From Diploptera punctata (lineage: Eukaryota > Arthropoda > Insecta > Blattodea > Blaberidae), in the NCBI GenBank assembly GCA_030220185.1, contig JASPKZ010010219.1, forward strand, positions 31,161-95,160: 64,000 nt of DNA. Reading direction: 5' to 3'. Numbering within the stretch: the first letter of the stretch is position 1; the number at the start of each line of letters is the position of its first letter. Positions 61,401 through 64,000 of the stretch are shown here, in pieces. The notes beneath the pieces were generated by a model. That model made no database searches and had not been told where the DNA came from. It saw only the letters and a program-made list of their open reading frames with translations. The translations under genes and the position numbers were made by a program.

Positions 61401-62279
61401 ACTATTTAACAATTTTCAGAATTATTATTGATTTCTTCACTACTCCTTTAACGGGTTAACTAATTATTTATATGTAACTAGAATAGAGTTATTACTAATA
61501 AAATGTAACAATTTTTCTTTTTGTGTAATGGTGCTAGAGTTATACCGTTTACAGGTTTCGGATGGTATGAATGTCACCAAATTACTGAACAAGTTCTCCG
61601 TAAATTTAACTTCTGCAATTTGAGACTAAATGCAAATTACTCGTTGCGAGTTTTCCCATAGAATCATAACCATAAAATAATACCCAGCAGTTACACAACT
61701 CACTAAATCCCATTTATTTGTCTATTTAGAGGCTTCCTCTGTTTAAACTGCGCAGGTATCTCAGCTACGTTCTCTTCAGCACACAAGAATTGTTAGCTAT
61801 GTACATTAACAGCCTTGTATTTGTACAAGAAATATATTCGCTTTTATTTGTTCGCTACTAAACACGAGGCAAAAAATTGAATATTAACTTTGTCGAACTA
61901 TTACTAGGTGTTGTATTACCAACTTAATATTGAGATTTAATGAAAGTATGTATTCAAATTCAAAAGATGAATAATGCCATAAGAGAGAGAAGGGCATAAT
62001 ATGTTAAATACAGAAAATCCTTTCTTCCATTCTTTTCCTTGATTTAAACTTTCCTATTGTAAGTAGTTTTAAGGGTCTTACACGACCTATACGGACAAGG
62101 CTCTTCATTTTGGAACATATACATACAGTTTTGGCCAAATGGAGACATTAGATGCCTTCCCTGGATGATTAATCCAGATGCATTTTATAATTAAGTGGAG
62201 ATGGATTACAATACGGATTATTGCCAGGGTCAGCCCCCAGACAACACTGTCACTTAAGATAAGACATAATCTACAGAAA
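61401..62279. other. Unassigned sequence
   Basis: No coding frame or repeat match is seen in this interval. Confidence 0.35.
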
Positions 62280-62287
62280 TCAATATA

Positions 62288-62357
<70 letters not shown>

Positions 62358-62780
62358 TATTTCATCTGGCAGACGTAAGGCCATAAAAGGCCCTCTCTTC
62401 CACTCATCCAGCACAAATTACAATATACATTTCACAATATAGATTATATATACACTATACTAATTATAAAGAATAAAAATATATTAAATGTTGACATGGA
62501 AATTTCAGGTAACAAACAACATTTTATACGATGATAATAACAATAATAATACTTATGATTATAATAATAATTATTATTACAGTATAAATATAATTATACG
62601 AGACACGCCGATTAATATATCTACCTTACACTGGGTAATGATGAAGTAGTTAGAGCAAATATATATTTATATTTATTTTAAAAGATGCCAATGTCCGGCA
62701 GTCATTTATTTTTTGTGATAGGGGATTCCAGTTGCGATAAGTGAAGATAGTATATGACATGGAGTGATGTGATGACCTAT
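62280..62780 (-). mobile_element. CR1/jockey-like LINE 3' end with TAA tail
   Basis: Minus strand near 62740-62680: a RNWNPLSQKINDCRTLASFK segment, the C-terminal WNxLP...CxTLxSFK signature after the RT. Next is a 300-bp 3' region ending GTGGAAGAGAGGGCCTTTTA, TGGCCTTACGTCTGCCAG, then the microsatellite 62287-62356. It is the same 3' end as the plus-strand copy at 20462-21025. Confidence 0.75.
62287..62356. repeat. TAA microsatellite
   Basis: Pure AAT/TAA run of about 70 bp at the 3' end of the LINE at 62280-62780. Confidence 0.95.
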
Positions 62781-62962
62781 GTTGCGGTATATTAAACAAG
62801 AGACTATGTTGCGATCTAAAGATAAGTTCAATGAACTAAGGGGCCGATTTGTATATATTCTATGGCGCGATAGGACTAGAAGGACATTAGCCTACCATCT
62901 GACTGCTGGCATCGCATCCACAAGAGTTAATCATAGATACTTACTGTCGTATAGCCAATATA

Positions 62963-63088
62963 GGGTGACATGTGGACAGTATGTCGAATTATAAGCCGTT
63001 GTAACTCGTTCTGTAAAATGGAGACGCTACCCAAATTTCTCAAGATGTTGGGTAGTCACCGATGTACGCTATAAGGATCCCTCTTTGA
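62963..63088 (-). mobile_element. SINE family C body, partial
   Basis: GTGACATGTGGACAGTATGT, GCCGTTGTAACTCG, GAGACGCTACCCAAATT and GATGTTGGGTAGTCACCGAT follow the order of 55435-55560. The tRNA-like head is missing. Confidence 0.6.
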
Positions 63089-63777
63089 AAATAGTACTCC
63101 GACATAAAATAGTTTTTTTTGGGGGGGGCACTTAGAGGGTGCAATGTCTTTCTTTGTCCAGTTATTTATATATATTAATATCACATTATATAGCCTATGG
63201 GAATTATGGGGATTTCTCGATCAATGACAGAGTTAAAATGACCCTAATAGAATTTATGTTTAGAGCTTGTGTGGAGTTTGGATCAAGTTCGGAAGATTCC
63301 ATCCAGATACAACCATTCTTCTCATCTACACATGATACCCCTCCTCCGATTTTTAATGTGTGAAAGAGAGGGTTTATCAATACATAAAAGAGAGAGTGGT
63401 GTGCGGAAGACAACGGGAAGCTTCGTATCCCCTGTAGCATGGCGCATAAGTAAATATTGCTGAAAACAAAATATGTTTTTGCGCGATAGTGCGTTTTGTC
63501 GTACTTACAGCAATGGCGACCATGATTGAAAGTTCAACTTCCTGCATTTCGGGGTTTCCAACCTAAATAACTATATTGCAATAAAATAACTGTACTGTAA
63601 TATTACATATTATGAACCACGTGAGGGAAGTAAACCACTGCCCTCTATGTATACTACGTACACTGTATATACAAAAAATATCCAAAAGGTAGTGTTAAAT
63701 ACATTATAAGAAAACAATCACTATATTTTAAACGAACTGAACTTTATTTGAAACAATATAAAACAATAAATACTTAC
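63089..63777. other. Unassigned sequence
   Basis: Contains a G8 run at 63120-63128. No recognisable gene; the frames at 63139-63463 have no known features. A TACTTACAG at 63505-63513 resembles an acceptor site but has no supporting frame. Confidence 0.3.
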
Positions 63778-63880
63778 CTGCCACCATTTATCACTGACTG
63801 ATGTCACGGTATACTGTAGTTTTAAGTAATAAACGTTGCCCACACTGTTAACGTTAGTCAGTTGTTTACAATGAACGCAT
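63778..63880 (-). other. Candidate first exon end with consensus splice donor
   Basis: On the minus strand, ATGGTGGCAG ends at 63778 and is followed by GTAAGTAT, a perfect splice-donor consensus. The ATG (63787-63785) would give three codons and one base before the intron. The upstream sequence is a plausible 5' leader but no promoter is evident. Chance occurrence is quite possible. Confidence 0.2.
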
Positions 63881-64000
63881 ACTTTTTCAACATATATGCT
63901 ATTATTTTACTATTATTTATTATTTTGAAAACACCATCCCGCAAAAAATAATGTACAACGCACGTTTGTGAATTGTCTTACAGAATCTCGGAAATTAAAA

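Overview
This looks like a stretch of AT-rich arthropod nuclear DNA, most likely an insect. The transposon mixture (many EN-RT non-LTR families, Penelope-like elements with GIY-YIG endonucleases, Tc1/mariner elements, tRNA-derived SINEs, long TAA/TTA microsatellites) would fit a large genome such as that of a cockroach or termite, but the species is my inference. No bacterial-style operons, rRNA genes, functional tRNA genes or CRISPR arrays are visible. Almost every open frame that can be recognised belongs to a mobile element, and nearly all are truncated, frameshifted or interrupted.

Layout. 1-2.2 kb: a minus-strand EN-RT LINE broken by a SINE and by a second retroposon with a 15-bp target duplication. 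2.2-9.3 kb: LINE 3' ends, a decayed mariner that itself carries a SINE, and three LINE copies. 9.3-9.8 kb: AT-only low-complexity DNA. 10.3-12.7 kb: a SINE head, Helitron-like sequence around a gag-like ORF fragment, and a LINE 3' end. 14.56-16.06 kb: a complete-length but broken DD34E Tc1-type element with TA target sites. 16.1-23.3 kb: several LINE fragments, an 800-bp unknown repeat and a long decayed LINE holding another LINE and a candidate solo LTR. 25.7-31.9 kb: one RTE-like LINE family in several copies, with a Penelope-like element (PLE family 2) inserted at the stop codon of an unidentified 86-codon frame. 32.2-33.1 kb: a minisatellite of about 70-bp units. 34-41.3 kb: a LINE, a foldback MITE, a deleted mariner, a second PLE family 2 copy with an 11-bp target duplication, and a quieter 35.1-39.0 kb stretch. 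42.1-46.7 kb: three LINEs and a tandem dimer of the 800-bp repeat. 47.45-51.19 kb: a near-perfect 3.7-kb palindrome made of two head-to-head copies of PLE family 1. 52.26-53.27 kb: an inverted-repeat-bounded unit carrying an uncharacterised ERFHQD-motif gene. 54-58.5 kb: SINEs of three families plus a 245-bp hairpin made only of PLE family 2 ends. 59.5-61.4 kb: a gag-like zinc-knuckle ORF1 of a jockey-type LINE. 62.3-62.8 kb: another LINE 3' end.

How parts relate. Most trinucleotide microsatellites sit exactly at LINE 3' ends, so much of the simple-repeat content can be read as LINE tails. Both PLE families end in a hammerhead-like fold just after or inside the end of the ORF. Possible host sequence is limited to the 86-codon frame at 28.8-29.1 kb, an exon-like segment at 37.94-38.06 kb (which also resembles a repeat at 42.9 kb) and a first-exon/donor candidate at 63.78 kb; none is identified. 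All calls were made by eye, so family assignments are by motif only and ends not supported by a target duplication are approximate.
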